Below are positions 53,410 to 63,782 of a DNA stretch of 64,000 bases, piece by piece. The notes beneath the pieces were generated by a model. It worked only from the letters and a program-made list of their open reading frames with translations. It had not been told where the DNA came from and did not search any database. Position numbers and translations under genes: made by a program. The DNA comes from Planctomycetota bacterium (lineage in GTDB: Bacteria; Planctomycetota; UBA1135; UBA2386). Location of the stretch: positions 1,825,501-1,889,500 of the forward strand of contig JADJWQ010000006.1 of the NCBI GenBank assembly GCA_016716265.1, written 5' to 3'. Numbering within the stretch: the stretch's first letter is position 1; each line of letters begins with the position of its first letter.

Positions 53410-53739
53410 ATGGATATCAAAGAGCTGCTTTCGAAGATCCCCGGCTGGGTCGGGTTCCTCGCTCTCGTCATCATCGGACTGCTGATGGCCGTGCACGGCA
53501 TCTTCAATCCGCTCGGCGTGACGCTCGACCGCCCGAATCAGGTCGGCTTCATCGCCTTCGGCCTGTGCGCGCTGATCATCGGCGCGTTCTCGTGGATCGC
53601 CGGCGCCAGCTCGAAGATCGAGGGCCGGACCGGCACGGTCGGCGTGAAGGTCTCGCTCGGCGACCTGCCGGGCTGGGCGTTCCTCGTCGATCTGGGCGTG
53701 CTCGTGCTCGCGGTCGTCCTGTTCCTCGCATTGAAGTGA
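53410..53739 (+). CDS. Small three-helix membrane protein
   Basis: The ATG at 53410 follows an AGGAG site 8 nt upstream and gives 109 residues. Three hydrophobic segments are visible: WVGFLALVIIGLLMAVHGIF (about 13-32), VGFIAFGLCALIIGAFSWIAG (45-65), and WAFLVDLGVLVLAVVLFLAL (89-108). The loop between the second and third has EGRTGTVGVKVSLGD. No family recognised. It converges on the gene at 53780 with 40 nt between stops. Confidence 0.75.
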   Translation: MDIKELLSKIPGWVGFLALVIIGLLMAVHGIFNPLGVTLDRPNQVGFIAFGLCALIIGAFSWIAGASSKIEGRTGTVGVKVSLGDLPGWAFLVDLGVLVLAVVLFLALK

Positions 53740-53779
53740 GGCTCTCGTCGCAGCCGCGCAACGTAGCGCGCGTGCCATA

Positions 53780-56359
53780 TCACTGCGCCGGGAGCCGGCG
53801 TTCGATCTGCAACGGCCCGGCACCGAGCTCGACGTCCACGCCGGCCAGCTCGACGCCCTCGTCCCAAGGCGACAGCGTCCACTGTCGAGCGGCCGGTTCG
53901 CGGTCCATGGCGCGGAGCTCGAGGTGCCCGGCGCCGACGTCGCGCAGGGTCGCGCGGCCGTCGTCGTCGAGGCGCCGGATCCAGCCCCGGTGCTGCTCGC
54001 GGTGCCACGCCACCAGCCAGCGGCCGGCCGCCGGCGCACCGCTGGCGTCCCGACACTGCAAGCGCACCTCGACCGCCGCGACCTCGACCGTCTCGTCCCG
54101 CTCCTCGCCGCGTCGCACGTCGACGAAACGGGTCGCCGGCAGCCAGACGTCCTCGTCGCCGTCGAACGGTCGCACCAGGACCAGGTAACGGCCGGTGTCG
54201 AGACTGCCCACGACGAAGCGACCCTCGGCATCGAGCAGCGTCGAGCTCGGCTCCACCAGGGTGGCCCGGCCGCCGGGGTAGACGGCCACGAGGCGCAGCT
54301 CGGCGTGACCGACGGGTTGGCCACCGAGCCGGACGGCACAGCGCAGCACGGCGGGCAGACCAGGCCGGACGTCGACCTCGACCTCGGTGGTCTCACCTTG
54401 CCCGACCACGACCCGTGCCAGCGGTGCCGGGTCGGATTCCCACGCGCAGCTGCTGCCCAACAACGTCCGCCCCCACCGCAGGTGCAGATCCCAGGCGCCC
54501 GCCGCCAATCCGCTGCTCGCGAACGAACCGTCGGCCGCCGCGACTCGCACCTCGCGGGTCCGCGCCCGCGAGTCGCCGGTCTCCGCGGGGCGCAGCTCGA
54601 TGCTCAGGCCCGGAAACGGAAACGGCCAGACGCGCTGCGGAGTGGTCCGGAATGCCGCCAATGCGTCGACCGGACGCAGCCGCCCCACCAGTCGTCCGGC
54701 GGGCAGCACCTTCACGCGTACGGACCTGCCTGCGACGGGGAGCCCGAGATCCTCGCGGACGAGGGGCTGGTGGTGGTCGCCGGTCACGCGCAGACCGAGC
54801 GGCCCAAGGACGCGCGGGCCCGACAGCCGTGCCCGCCCCGTCGCGTCCGTCACCGCGCTCGACCAGACGAATGCCGCCGCCGGGTCGCGGCCGGTACGGG
54901 CGGCGCGCCGCCGCAAGGTCGCCAGCTCGTCGAGCCGCCGGTCCGGTGCGAGGGGCCGATGGTCGAGCTCGACGAGCTCCACCGTCGAGCCCGCCACCGG
55001 ACTGCCCTCGGGAGTGACGATCTCGGCGTCGAACGGCCGCAGGCGCGGCACCACGACGGCCACGCTCACGACGCCCGGTCGCGTCGGAAGTTGGACCTCG
55101 GTCGGCCGCGACGGACCCCAGCTCTCCCCGGCGGGCAACACGGAGACGGTCGCGACCCCGCCGGCCCCGAATCCGCCGACCCGCGACGGATCGCTGTCGG
55201 GCCGCGGTGGGTGCCGGAACGGCGCGCGCCGCGGGAGCACGCTCCAGGCCGATGCGACGGCGTAGTCCTCGATCGGCGTCCCGTCCTCGCCGCGCACCGA
55301 CAGCTCGAGCACGGTCTCCGGCTCGAGCCGCAGCTCGACGCCGTGGTGACCCCACGCGATCGGCTCGGTGCGCAGCGGCGCGCAGCCGGGCGCGTCGTCG
55401 ACCAGGAGCCGCACCGGCTCGTCGGTCGCGGTGCGGAACAGTCGGAAGCGACCGTCCGCGACGACGAGCTCGGGGCCGGGACCGCCCGGCAACGGACCAC
55501 CATCGGTCCCCACCGCGAACACGACGGCCCGCGCGACCGGGCGACCGTCGCGGTCGAGCACGACTCCATCGATGCGGTCCCCGGGCGCGCGCGGCCTGAG
55601 CACGAGGTCGAGCTCGCACGGGTCGCGGTCGCCGGGCAGCAGGATGCGCCGCTGCGACGCGAGCTCCCAGGCCGGCCCGACCGACACCCTGGCCGGCCCG
55701 CTCGGCAGCCAGGGATCGCCGTCCAGGACCAGCCGACCGTCGGTCGCGGTCGTGCCGGACCGCGCGATCCAGAACCAGTTGGACGGACCCTCGACCCGCG
55801 GTGCCGGAATCTCGACCTCGACCGTCGCACCGGCCACCGGCTGCCCGTCGGGATCCGTGACCCGCGCGCGCAGCCGGACGCCGCGCGGGATCTCGATCTC
55901 GCCGAGGTCGGTGCGGGACCCCGGGGTCGGATCGGCGACCTCGCCCCGCACGTCGACGTGCCCGTCACGTTCGATGCCGAGCTCGAGACGCGGCGCCGGC
56001 TCCGGCAGCTCGGCGACCGGCGGCACCCGCAGCTCGAAGCGCCCGTCGGCGGCCGTCGTCGCGATCACCGACCCGGCCACCCGCTCGCCGCCGGTCGACT
56101 CGCGGAGCAGGCGGTCGAAGGGACTCTCGATGCGGACCGTGCATCCCGAGAGGCCCTGCCCGCCCGCATCGACGCAGCGACCGACCACCAGCGCGGGCTG
56201 TCGCGCCGGCTCGGCATCCTCCGGCTGCTTCGACGCCGGTCCGGCGACGTCGGTCCGCCCCGGCGACTGCACAGTGGACGGGCCCGCGCCGAGCCAGGCG
56301 GCAACGCCGAGTCCGACCAGCAACAGGACCAGCACCGCGACGACGAGCTGCCGTGCCAT
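53780..56359 (-). CDS. Large membrane-anchored protein with repeated carboxypeptidase-regulatory-like domains
   Basis: This 859-residue protein starts with a membrane helix (MARQLVVAVLVLLLVGLGVAAWLG), which could be an uncleaved signal anchor. It is a chain of Ig-like/carboxypeptidase-regulatory units, recognised as VVGRCVDAGGQGLSGCTVRIE, ARVTDPDGQPVAGATVEVEI, VVLDRDGRPVARAVVFAV and AEIVTPEGSPVAGSTVEL. No catalytic site is visible. It resembles the protein at 30843 in domain style, though the N-terminus differs. It would display a long, flexible domain chain outside the membrane. Confidence 0.8.
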   Translation of the reverse strand: MARQLVVAVLVLLLVGLGVAAWLGAGPSTVQSPGRTDVAGPASKQPEDAEPARQPALVVGRCVDAGGQGLSGCTVRIESPFDRLLRESTGGERVAGSVIATTAADGRFELRVPPVAELPEPAPRLELGIERDGHVDVRGEVADPTPGSRTDLGEIEIPRGVRLRARVTDPDGQPVAGATVEVEIPAPRVEGPSNWFWIARSGTTATDGRLVLDGDPWLPSGPARVSVGPAWELASQRRILLPGDRDPCELDLVLRPRAPGDRIDGVVLDRDGRPVARAVVFAVGTDGGPLPGGPGPELVVADGRFRLFRTATDEPVRLLVDDAPGCAPLRTEPIAWGHHGVELRLEPETVLELSVRGEDGTPIEDYAVASAWSVLPRRAPFRHPPRPDSDPSRVGGFGAGGVATVSVLPAGESWGPSRPTEVQLPTRPGVVSVAVVVPRLRPFDAEIVTPEGSPVAGSTVELVELDHRPLAPDRRLDELATLRRRAARTGRDPAAAFVWSSAVTDATGRARLSGPRVLGPLGLRVTGDHHQPLVREDLGLPVAGRSVRVKVLPAGRLVGRLRPVDALAAFRTTPQRVWPFPFPGLSIELRPAETGDSRARTREVRVAAADGSFASSGLAAGAWDLHLRWGRTLLGSSCAWESDPAPLARVVVGQGETTEVEVDVRPGLPAVLRCAVRLGGQPVGHAELRLVAVYPGGRATLVEPSSTLLDAEGRFVVGSLDTGRYLVLVRPFDGDEDVWLPATRFVDVRRGEERDETVEVAAVEVRLQCRDASGAPAAGRWLVAWHREQHRGWIRRLDDDGRATLRDVGAGHLELRAMDREPAARQWTLSPWDEGVELAGVDVELGAGPLQIERRLPAQ

Positions 56360-56691
56360 GGCGCGATTCTCGTGGTCGCGGGCCTGTCACGGGAGGTGTG
56401 GTCGTGCAAAGCCCGCGGCGTGCTCGCGACCGGCCACGGCACGGGCGGCAGCGGTGGCCACGGATTCGCGTGAGGGCAGCAGCCCGATGGTGTTTCCACG
56501 GTGATGACCGTTCGGGCGGTCCAGGCCCTCCGCCGCTCGAGACGCACCGTGCGCACCGACTGATCGACTTCGGTACGCGACACACACGCACGGTCCGGGG
56601 GTCATGCCAGGCGCCGATCCCCGGCGCTCCGATCCTCGCGTCCCTCGTCCACTACCTGGATACGTGCGGCCAACGCCGCCAGGACAATTGC
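56360..56691. other. Intergenic 332 nt between divergent genes
   Basis: This holds the promoters of the repeat-domain gene (leftward) and the module protein at 56692 (rightward). Nothing else was seen. An AGGA ribosome-binding site lies 8 nt before the ATG at 56692. Confidence 0.6.
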
Positions 56692-58161
56692 ATGTCGACG
56701 CAATACGACCGGAATCCGACCCGAATCCCCCTGGTCTGCGGGCTCGGCTCGATCACGCTCGCACTCCTGTCACCGGGCGAGCTCCTCCGTGCACAGGCGC
56801 AACCCGGCCAGACCGTGTTGTCCGTGCGAGTCCCGACCGCGACGACGCCGGTCGGTGAGATGTACATCGCCGACCACGAGACCAGGACCGCGACCCGTCT
56901 CACCCTCTCCTGACGTCTGTCGAACGCGGGAGTGAACTGCGTGTCGATGACGAGCCCCGCGTCGGGCTACGTCGGCACCGATCCGCAGGGCGGGCAGCCG
57001 AGCGACGTCTTCGCCATCTCGATCAGCGGTTCGACCGTCACGGAGACGCAGCTCGACACCACACCGACGGCCGGTCCCAACCTCGGCCAGATCGCCGTCG
57101 TCGGCTCGAGCCTCTACTTCTGCACGCAGAACTCGAGCTACGCGGGAGGTTACCTGCAGCGGGTCCCCGCCACCGGCGGTGTCGTCACCACGGTGCGGGA
57201 CCTCACACTGCTCCCGGGCTGGTCGGGCAGCGCGAACGCGTGCTGCGCCCTGGGGTCCAACGTGTACGTCGCCAGCTTCGATTGGAGCACGCTGCCGAGC
57301 TCGCCGGGGTGTCTCGTCGAGCACGACACCACACGTGGAACGACCCGCGTCCTGATGGCGTTCCCATCGAGCCGTTACCCGAGTGGAGCAGGGCCCCACA
57401 ACCTCGGCGTGGTGCACATGCAGGCCTACGGGTCCAGACTGATCCTGATCGGGGTGTACGGCGACAAGGTCACCGTGGACCCCGTCACCGCCGCGGTCGT
57501 CACGCACGTCTACAGCGGCGCGAACCTGTTCGGTCCCGGTCCGGCCCCGAACATGCTGAACTCCGGCGACCTGGACCTCAATACCGGCGACCTGATCGTC
57601 GGCACTCGCGACGGCTACGCGGAGCGCGTCCTCGCCGACGGCTCCGCGGCCGAGGAGATCATCGCCGGCGTCGGGTCGGCGGTTCCGGCCTACGTCAACA
57701 GCGTGACGGGCACATCCCACCTCCAGGCGACGACCGCGGCAACGGACTTCAGCTACGGCAGCGGCTGCGAACACCGCGCGGGCCGCACGCTCTGCGACGT
57801 CGCCGCGGGGCTCCCGACCGCGGGCAACCTCAACTACCGGCTCGGGTGCTACTCGTCGGCAGTCCCGTCCGTCGCGGTGCTGATCGCGCTCGGCCCGCAG
57901 CTGCCGCCGATCGATCTCGGTCCGCTCGGAGCACCCGGGTGTGTGATCCACATCGCCAACATCGTGCTCTCCATCCCCGCGACCGCTGCATCTGGCGCAG
58001 GCAGCACCGGATTCGCGACGTTCAGCGCGACGGTCCCGTTTCCCATCCCGGGCGGCGTCGCGGGCGCCAGCGTGTATCGGCAATGGGTGGAGCTCGACCC
58101 GTTCTTCGGCAACCCACTCGGTCTGACGGTGTCGAACGCCCGGCGCATGGACATCCGGTGA
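56692..58161 (+). pseudogene. Exported protein with C-terminal module, interrupted by one in-frame TGA
   Basis: The frame from the ATG at 56692 has a signal ending near LRAQAQ and reads on to 58161, but TGA at 56911-56913 interrupts it. Upstream of the stop the reading gives MYIADHETRTATRLTLS; immediately after it, RLSNAGVNCVSMTSPASGYVG continues the same frame. Without the stop the protein would be 489 residues: a beta-propeller-like secreted protein ending (353-489) with the same 137-residue module as the gene at 29648, including GAPGCVIH, YRQWVEL and GLTVSNARRMDI. A point mutation, a read error, or stop readthrough are possible. If real and not read through, only a 73-residue stub or an internal start product (ATG near 56932-56950) would be made. 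Confidence 0.8.
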
Positions 58162-58388
58162 GCCGTCGTCCAGAGCTCCCCGGGGCGTCTCCGATCGAGT
58201 GAGGTCCCCGCTGACGACTGCACGCGAAGAAGCGAGCGGTGCGCGGCCGCGCCCGCCGTACGACGCATGCCGCATGCGGTCCGGACGTCTCGGGGCGCGG
58301 GCCGGGCTTTCGACGCGAAACCGAGAACCGTCCGCCGCGCGCGCACACCGACCGGGCGAGCCCTCCTGCTCCCGACCCGGTGAAACCC

Positions 58389-60083
58389 ATGCCCGCGACG
58401 CGACTCGGTGTGCGCGCCGCCGCCCTCGGCCTGGTCTTCGCGACCGGCCTGGCGGCCCAGCCACTGCCCAACCCCGACCTCGAACTGGCGCATCACGTGT
58501 TGCGCCGCATCACGTTCGGCGCCAATGCCGAACTGCTCGGCCGGATCGTCAGTCCTCCGGCCGGCACGACGGCCATGCAGGCCGCCCGGTCCTACATCCG
58601 GGAGCAGCTCGCTCCGAACCCGTTCCTGGTTCCCGCCGACTGGCCGTACGGCGGCACCGCCGTCAAGACGCTCGCGGAGCCCGGCGGCGACCTGGGGGTA
58701 CCGCCGCTGCCGCACGGCACGCCCCAGATCGAGCAGTTCAACTTCGCCCAGCCGCTCGGCACGGTCCTCGCCCACGCACTCGACTCGCGCTGGCAGCTCC
58801 GCGAGGTCATGGCCGAGTTCTGGGAGCGCCACTTCAACACCCACCTCGTGGGCAGCCAGGGCTGGTTCCTGCAGTACGTGGGCGGCAATCAGGACAAGGC
58901 CGCCGCACACGCCTGGTACTTCGAGTGGCAGGCGAACAACCACTACCGCGAGCATGCCCTCGACACGTTCCACGACCTGCTCTCGTTCACGTCGAAGCAC
59001 GTGTCGATGGTCGTGTACCTGCACCTGTACGCGAACGTCCAGACCGCGCCGAACGAGGACTACGCGCGCGAGCTGATGGAGCTGTACACGATGCGGCCGT
59101 CGCTGCCGGGCCCGACGCCGGTCCCCAACTACGACCAGAACGACGTCGAGACCGTCGCCCGGATCCTGACCGGCTGGACGGTCGATCCGACGCAGGCCCA
59201 ATATCCGTTCCTGTTCGATCCGAGCACGCACGACACGGCTCCCAAGCCGCCGCTGTTCACCGTCTCGGGCTCGCCGTGGTCCGTGCCGGCCGGCGCGACC
59301 GGCGTCGGCGAGGGCGATGCGCTGCTGCTCCACCTCGCGGGCCGCGAGGCGACCAAGGACTTCGTGTGCCGCAAGCTGATCGACTACTTCCTCGCCGACG
59401 GCGCGGCGGACATCCACCCGACGCTGTTGCAGCAGATGAAGACTGCCTGGGGCACGCTCGGTGACATCAAGAGCGTGCTGTCCGCGCTCCTGCTGTCGTC
59501 CGAGTTCCTCGGCCCGCGCTATCGCTTCGCGCGCGCACGGCTACCCCTCGAGATGGTGATGTCCGGGCCGCGCGCGTTCGGTGCCCAGCCGCAGCCGAAT
59601 CCACTCGTCCCGGGGCACTACAACCCGCTCAGCCTCGCGAACTCGTACCTCAGCCTGTTGGCCATGGGCCAGGGGTTGTTCGGCTACCCGGCGCCGAACG
59701 GCTACCCGCAGGCGAGCCTCGCCCAGCTCAGCCCGTCGATCGCCCTCGCGCGGATCGCCCATGCCAACGAGGCCCTGTATGGGCCAGCACTGTCGTCGCT
59801 GAACATCGATCTGGCCGGTCAGATCGTCACCGCGCTGCCGGCGACCTGGAACAACCCGTTCGCCGTCTCGCAGTTCCTGCTGGAGCGCCTCTACGGCACG
59901 CGCTGGACCGCGCAGGACCAGAACCACCTGCTCGTCGTATTCGCCAACGCGTACTTCGCACGGGCGGCCGCGATCGGGGGGACGCCCGACATCACGTCGT
60001 TCCCACCGAGCGCGGACTACGACTACATCGTCCGCTCCGCCGCCGTCGCGGCGATCTCCATGACCCAGGGCGGAGCCCGCTGA
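58389..60083 (+). CDS. DUF1800 family secreted protein
   Basis: The ATG at 58389 gives 564 residues with a signal ending near TGLAAQ. DUF1800 hallmarks are HHVLRRITFGANAELL (about 36-51), FWERHFNTHL, EDYARELMELYTM and ILTGWTVD, with DFVCRKLIDYFLADG in the last third. DUF1800 proteins nearly always pair with DUF1501 proteins, as here, and are common in planctomycetes. Their role is not established; they are exported and may act on sugars or peptides at the surface. It lies 17 nt before the DUF1501 gene. Confidence 0.93.
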   Translation: MPATRLGVRAAALGLVFATGLAAQPLPNPDLELAHHVLRRITFGANAELLGRIVSPPAGTTAMQAARSYIREQLAPNPFLVPADWPYGGTAVKTLAEPGGDLGVPPLPHGTPQIEQFNFAQPLGTVLAHALDSRWQLREVMAEFWERHFNTHLVGSQGWFLQYVGGNQDKAAAHAWYFEWQANNHYREHALDTFHDLLSFTSKHVSMVVYLHLYANVQTAPNEDYARELMELYTMRPSLPGPTPVPNYDQNDVETVARILTGWTVDPTQAQYPFLFDPSTHDTAPKPPLFTVSGSPWSVPAGATGVGEGDALLLHLAGREATKDFVCRKLIDYFLADGAADIHPTLLQQMKTAWGTLGDIKSVLSALLLSSEFLGPRYRFARARLPLEMVMSGPRAFGAQPQPNPLVPGHYNPLSLANSYLSLLAMGQGLFGYPAPNGYPQASLAQLSPSIALARIAHANEALYGPALSSLNIDLAGQIVTALPATWNNPFAVSQFLLERLYGTRWTAQDQNHLLVVFANAYFARAAAIGGTPDITSFPPSADYDYIVRSAAVAAISMTQGGAR

Positions 60084-60100
60084 GCCGCGAGGAACGCACC

Positions 60101-61543
60101 ATGATCGATCGCAGAAACCTGCTGCGCGGCGCGTTGTTCGGCGCCGGCGCCGCCGTCTTCTCCCGCAATGTGGTCGCGGCCATGAGCCGGGCCGTCGGGT
60201 CGCCCTTCGCGCCCGTCTATCCGAACCACCAGGTCCTGTTCGTGTTCCTCCGGGGTGCGAACGACGGCGTCAACACGGTCGTCCCCTGGCGGGACGCCGA
60301 CTACCCGGTCGCTCGGCCGCAGCTGTCGGCGACGCCGAGCATCGCCGGGTCGTTCGCGATCACCGGCGCCACCTACGCGAGGCTCAATCGCGAGCTGGGG
60401 CGCCTCGCACCGGTCGACGCCGCCGGCCGCCTCGCCTACCTGCACCAGGTCGGCGACCCGACGGCGACGCGCTCGCACTTCACGGCGATGGACATGTTCG
60501 AGACGGCGGCCGAGCAGACCGTCACGCTCACCGCCCTGCAGTCGCGGACCGGCTTCGTGAATCGCATGCTGCAGGCCGGCGCCATCCCACGGATGGATCC
60601 CGCCAACATGCCGGCGGCGATCAGCTTCTCGGGCGGGCTGCAGCGCATGTTCCGCACCGACCAGTCCGCGCTCCTCGCGTCGCACGTCCCCGACCTGGGC
60701 AAGCTCGCCCTGCCGGCGCAGGTCGTCGCCGCGGGCACCGACGTCGAGCTGGCGGGCCACGCCGCGGCGCACGCCACACCTCCGCTCGCGACGCCGATCG
60801 ACGGCCTGCTGGCCGACAACCTGGGCTTCGGGCTCGTCACCCGGCAGAAGCTCGAGAGCCTCGGCTTCACACCGGGGTTCGCGACGACCCGCTTGTTCCC
60901 GCTCGACGCCGCGCAGCTCGCACAGGCGAAGGCGGGTCTGCCCGCGCAGGAGCAACGCGTCGTGCCGTACTTCGATCCGAAGGGCGCAGCGTTCCTCGCC
61001 GCTGCCGAGCAGGCCTGCTTCGCGCTGCGCACCGAGTCGTCGCTGCGCATCGCCGGCATCGAGTTCGGGGGCTGGGACACGCACGGCGACCAGCCGGACG
61101 AGCACCCGAACCTGCTCCGCTACCTGGGCTACGGCCTCCGCGACCTGCACGACGCGATCCAGTCGGCCGGGCTCGGCGATCGGATCACGGTCGTCGTCGT
61201 CAGCGAGTTCGGACGTACGGCGCGCGAGAACGCCAGCGCGAGCACCGACCACGGCGTCGGCGGGCTGTACTTCGTCATGGGCGATCGCGTCGTCCCGGGC
61301 ACCTACAACATCCACGGTGGTGGCACGCTCGGCCCGAACGAGTTCGGTGCTCCATGGCGTCCGCTGCTCGCGACGCCCGGTAACCCCGCCTGGGTCGACG
61401 CCTGCGACGTCGTCACCGACTTCCGACACGTGCTCGCCGAGATCTGCGACAAGTGCTTCGGCATCTCCGCCACGGCGGCGCTCGACACGGTGATCCCCGG
61501 CTACTCGACCCTCGCTGGCCAACAGCTCGGCTTCCTGGTCTGA
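60101..61543 (+). CDS. DUF1501 family protein, probable Tat substrate
   Basis: This 480-residue protein begins MIDRRNLLRGALFGAGAAVFS, with a twin-arginine motif before a hydrophobic stretch, suggesting Tat export. DUF1501 stretches are VLFVFLRGANDGVNTVVPW near the start, GGWDTHGDQPDEHP, VVVVSEFGRTARENAS and DHGVGGLYFVMGDRV. The fold is related to alkaline phosphatases/sulfatases. An SD (GAGGAA) lies before the ATG. The pair with the upstream DUF1800 gene is a conserved operon across many bacteria. Confidence 0.95.
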   Translation: MIDRRNLLRGALFGAGAAVFSRNVVAAMSRAVGSPFAPVYPNHQVLFVFLRGANDGVNTVVPWRDADYPVARPQLSATPSIAGSFAITGATYARLNRELGRLAPVDAAGRLAYLHQVGDPTATRSHFTAMDMFETAAEQTVTLTALQSRTGFVNRMLQAGAIPRMDPANMPAAISFSGGLQRMFRTDQSALLASHVPDLGKLALPAQVVAAGTDVELAGHAAAHATPPLATPIDGLLADNLGFGLVTRQKLESLGFTPGFATTRLFPLDAAQLAQAKAGLPAQEQRVVPYFDPKGAAFLAAAEQACFALRTESSLRIAGIEFGGWDTHGDQPDEHPNLLRYLGYGLRDLHDAIQSAGLGDRITVVVVSEFGRTARENASASTDHGVGGLYFVMGDRVVPGTYNIHGGGTLGPNEFGAPWRPLLATPGNPAWVDACDVVTDFRHVLAEICDKCFGISATAALDTVIPGYSTLAGQQLGFLV

Positions 61544-62477
61544 GCTTCTCGGGAACGCAGGCGTCCGGGCCACGCGCAGCGGGTCTCTCGTCGAGCGCAG
61601 CTCGCTGCGGCCATTCGATTGTGATGCCCCGCCGCTCGTGGCTACCCGGCGCGCGGGCGGCGGTCGGGTCGTTGACGAGACCCCGGTGCCACCTACCGGA
61701 ACCACGCCCGGAGCGATGTCACTCGCCGCGGCGAGCCGCGGCCATCCGACCGGCGTCGCGGGCATCGCGCGGACCGCGAGCGACGCCGCCTGTCGCTCCG
61801 CGGGACGTGGTGGTCACGAGCGCAATGCGTTTCGTCGACTCGGCGCCACGAATCCTCGGTGGGCCCGGCCACGCACGTGGAAGGCCGAGGCTTCGAGCGA
61901 TTCGCACGCCCGATCGTCGTACCCGGCGATAGCAACCGGACTTCGCTGCGCTCTTCGGCCCCAGACTGCCCACCCCGTCGCAGCGCCCATGGCTCGCGAC
62001 CGCTGCCCGGGGGACCGTGGCGCGACACACGCTCTGCGATGCAGACACCGCGACCGATCTCGTCACGGCGACCTGCGCCCGGGAAAATCGCTGCGCATTA
62101 CGGATATCCTCCTTGGCAGAGGCTCCCAGTGAGCAGAGTTCACGATTGGACGCGTCCCCGCCGAGACCGGTGAAGAGTGCGAACGGAGACCCGAGCGTCG
62201 CTCGCTGCAATCATCCGCTCGTGCCACCCCGCCTCCGATGGTGTCCGGGTCGTCACGGGTGGGTCGTCACGGCTGGGTCTTCATGGGCGGGTCAACCCGA
62301 TACTCGGTAACCACCGCAACTTGACGTGCGCTCGCGATCGCGCTGAAGGTAGCCGTGTTCGGTTGGACAGGCCCCGCTGGCTCGCGGGTCCTTTCGACCT
62401 CCGCCGCTCGGGTGGCCCGAGCTGCCCGGGCTCTCTCGTGTCAATCCCAACGACCGGGCTTCGGCCGGTTTCCAACC
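61544..62477. other. Intergenic 934 nt without a recognised gene
   Basis: This is the longest gap in the window. Frames on both strands are Arg/Ser/Pro-rich, lack family features and show no clear starts. Base composition is less biased than in genes. I noticed no long repeats, no tRNA-like structure and no plausible CRISPR. It could hold a decayed gene or non-coding RNA. Confidence 0.6.
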
Positions 62478-63782
62478 ATGCTCTTTCGCTCCATCTGCAT
62501 TGCCGGCGGCCTGCTCGCTGCCGGCCTGGTCGCCCAGGGCGGCCTCGGCAAGCCGGTGAACATCGGCACGTCCGGCAGCCACCGGATCGACGTCCAGACG
62601 ACCGCCTCGGGAGGCGCTGGGTACACGGTCAACGGTGCGCTCGGCGTCGAAGTCGACAATGCCGGCCACATCTGGGTGACGGCGCGTCGCGACACGACGT
62701 CGACCGCGAACCCGCACATCCTCGTCGAGTACGACGCCAACGGCGCCTACGTCGCCTGGTATGCCCAGCCCCCGGGCACGGCCGGCAGCGGCTGGGGAAT
62801 CCGCGATCTCGCACACAACCTCGAGTTCAACCCGACCTCGAGCGACCCTGAGCTGATCTACGGCGGCTGTGAGAACAGCGCGTCCGCGAACACGATCTTC
62901 GCTTGGGATCCGGTCGGGAAGTCGTGGGTCAATGCGGCGAACGTCGTGATCACCGCACCGGTCAACACGGTCGTGCGCGCGCTCGCGCTGATGCCGGCCT
63001 CGAGCCCGGCGGTCCAGGCGGCGTTCCCGATCGCCACGAAGGGTGTCTTCGTGACCGCGAACTTCGGGAGCGTCGTCGAGTACATCGACGTGGCGACCGG
63101 CGCGCCCGCCGCGCCGGCGACGCCGTCCGTCACGCCCGCTGCGTACGGCGCGTGGTTCGACACGCAGACCGACACCGTCTGGTGGTTCAGCCAGTCGGGC
63201 GGTCCGGTCGCCAGCATGCAGGTGGACTTCGAGCAGGCGAGCGTCACCGGCGTCCCGACGGGCCAGCACTTCATCGGCGACCTGGGCATCCCGGGCACGA
63301 ATCCGGGCGGTCTCGCCGGCGGTGCGTCCGGCAGGCTGGACCCGGCGACCGGCATCACCGAGCTGACCTACCTGACCCAGGCGACCGTCGACGAGGTCGT
63401 GCGCGTCGAGGGCAACTACAACTACGGCAGCCCCGGCTGCATGCCGGGCAGCCTGCACTTCTCGAACTGCTGGGCCTACGCAGGCTCGGCGACCTACTCG
63501 ATCGTGATCCAGGGCCTCACGACCCCCCTCGGCTATCTCGCCGCGGGTGTCGCCGGACCGACGATCAACCCGCTGCCGTGGCTCTTCGTGTGCGGCATCG
63601 ACCTGCAGGTCGTTCCGCTCCCGCCGGTGCTGTTCCCGATTCCGGCAGTCGGCGGCACGGCCAATGCGACCTTCAGCCTGGCCGCGGCGCCTCCCGGCCC
63701 CTACACGATCAATTGGCAATGGCTGGAGGTGACCCCGGCGGGCATCACGGTCTCCCGGGCGGGCTCCACCTACATCCAATGA
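62478..63782 (+). CDS. Exported protein with C-terminal module
   Basis: The ATG at 62478 gives 434 residues with a signal ending near AAGLVAQ. The first 310 residues are a propeller-like secreted domain (GALGVEVDNAGHIWVTARRD, NPHILVEYDANG, VEYIDVATGAP). From about residue 318 it looks like the C-terminal module shared with 29648 and 56692: YNYGSPGCMPGS, ATFSLAAAPPG, INWQWLEVTP and AGITVSRAGSTYI at the end. Its stop TGA overlaps a possible ATG of the next frame (ATGA), and a strong hairpin follows at 63788-63813. Confidence 0.82.
   Translation: MLFRSICIAGGLLAAGLVAQGGLGKPVNIGTSGSHRIDVQTTASGGAGYTVNGALGVEVDNAGHIWVTARRDTTSTANPHILVEYDANGAYVAWYAQPPGTAGSGWGIRDLAHNLEFNPTSSDPELIYGGCENSASANTIFAWDPVGKSWVNAANVVITAPVNTVVRALALMPASSPAVQAAFPIATKGVFVTANFGSVVEYIDVATGAPAAPATPSVTPAAYGAWFDTQTDTVWWFSQSGGPVASMQVDFEQASVTGVPTGQHFIGDLGIPGTNPGGLAGGASGRLDPATGITELTYLTQATVDEVVRVEGNYNYGSPGCMPGSLHFSNCWAYAGSATYSIVIQGLTTPLGYLAAGVAGPTINPLPWLFVCGIDLQVVPLPPVLFPIPAVGGTANATFSLAAAPPGPYTINWQWLEVTPAGITVSRAGSTYIQ

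Noticed and set aside
61544..62477. Hypothetical proteins in the long gap
   Set aside because: All frames are Arg/Pro/Ser-rich with no conserved motif, signal or start context; they look like shadow frames of GC-rich non-coding DNA.
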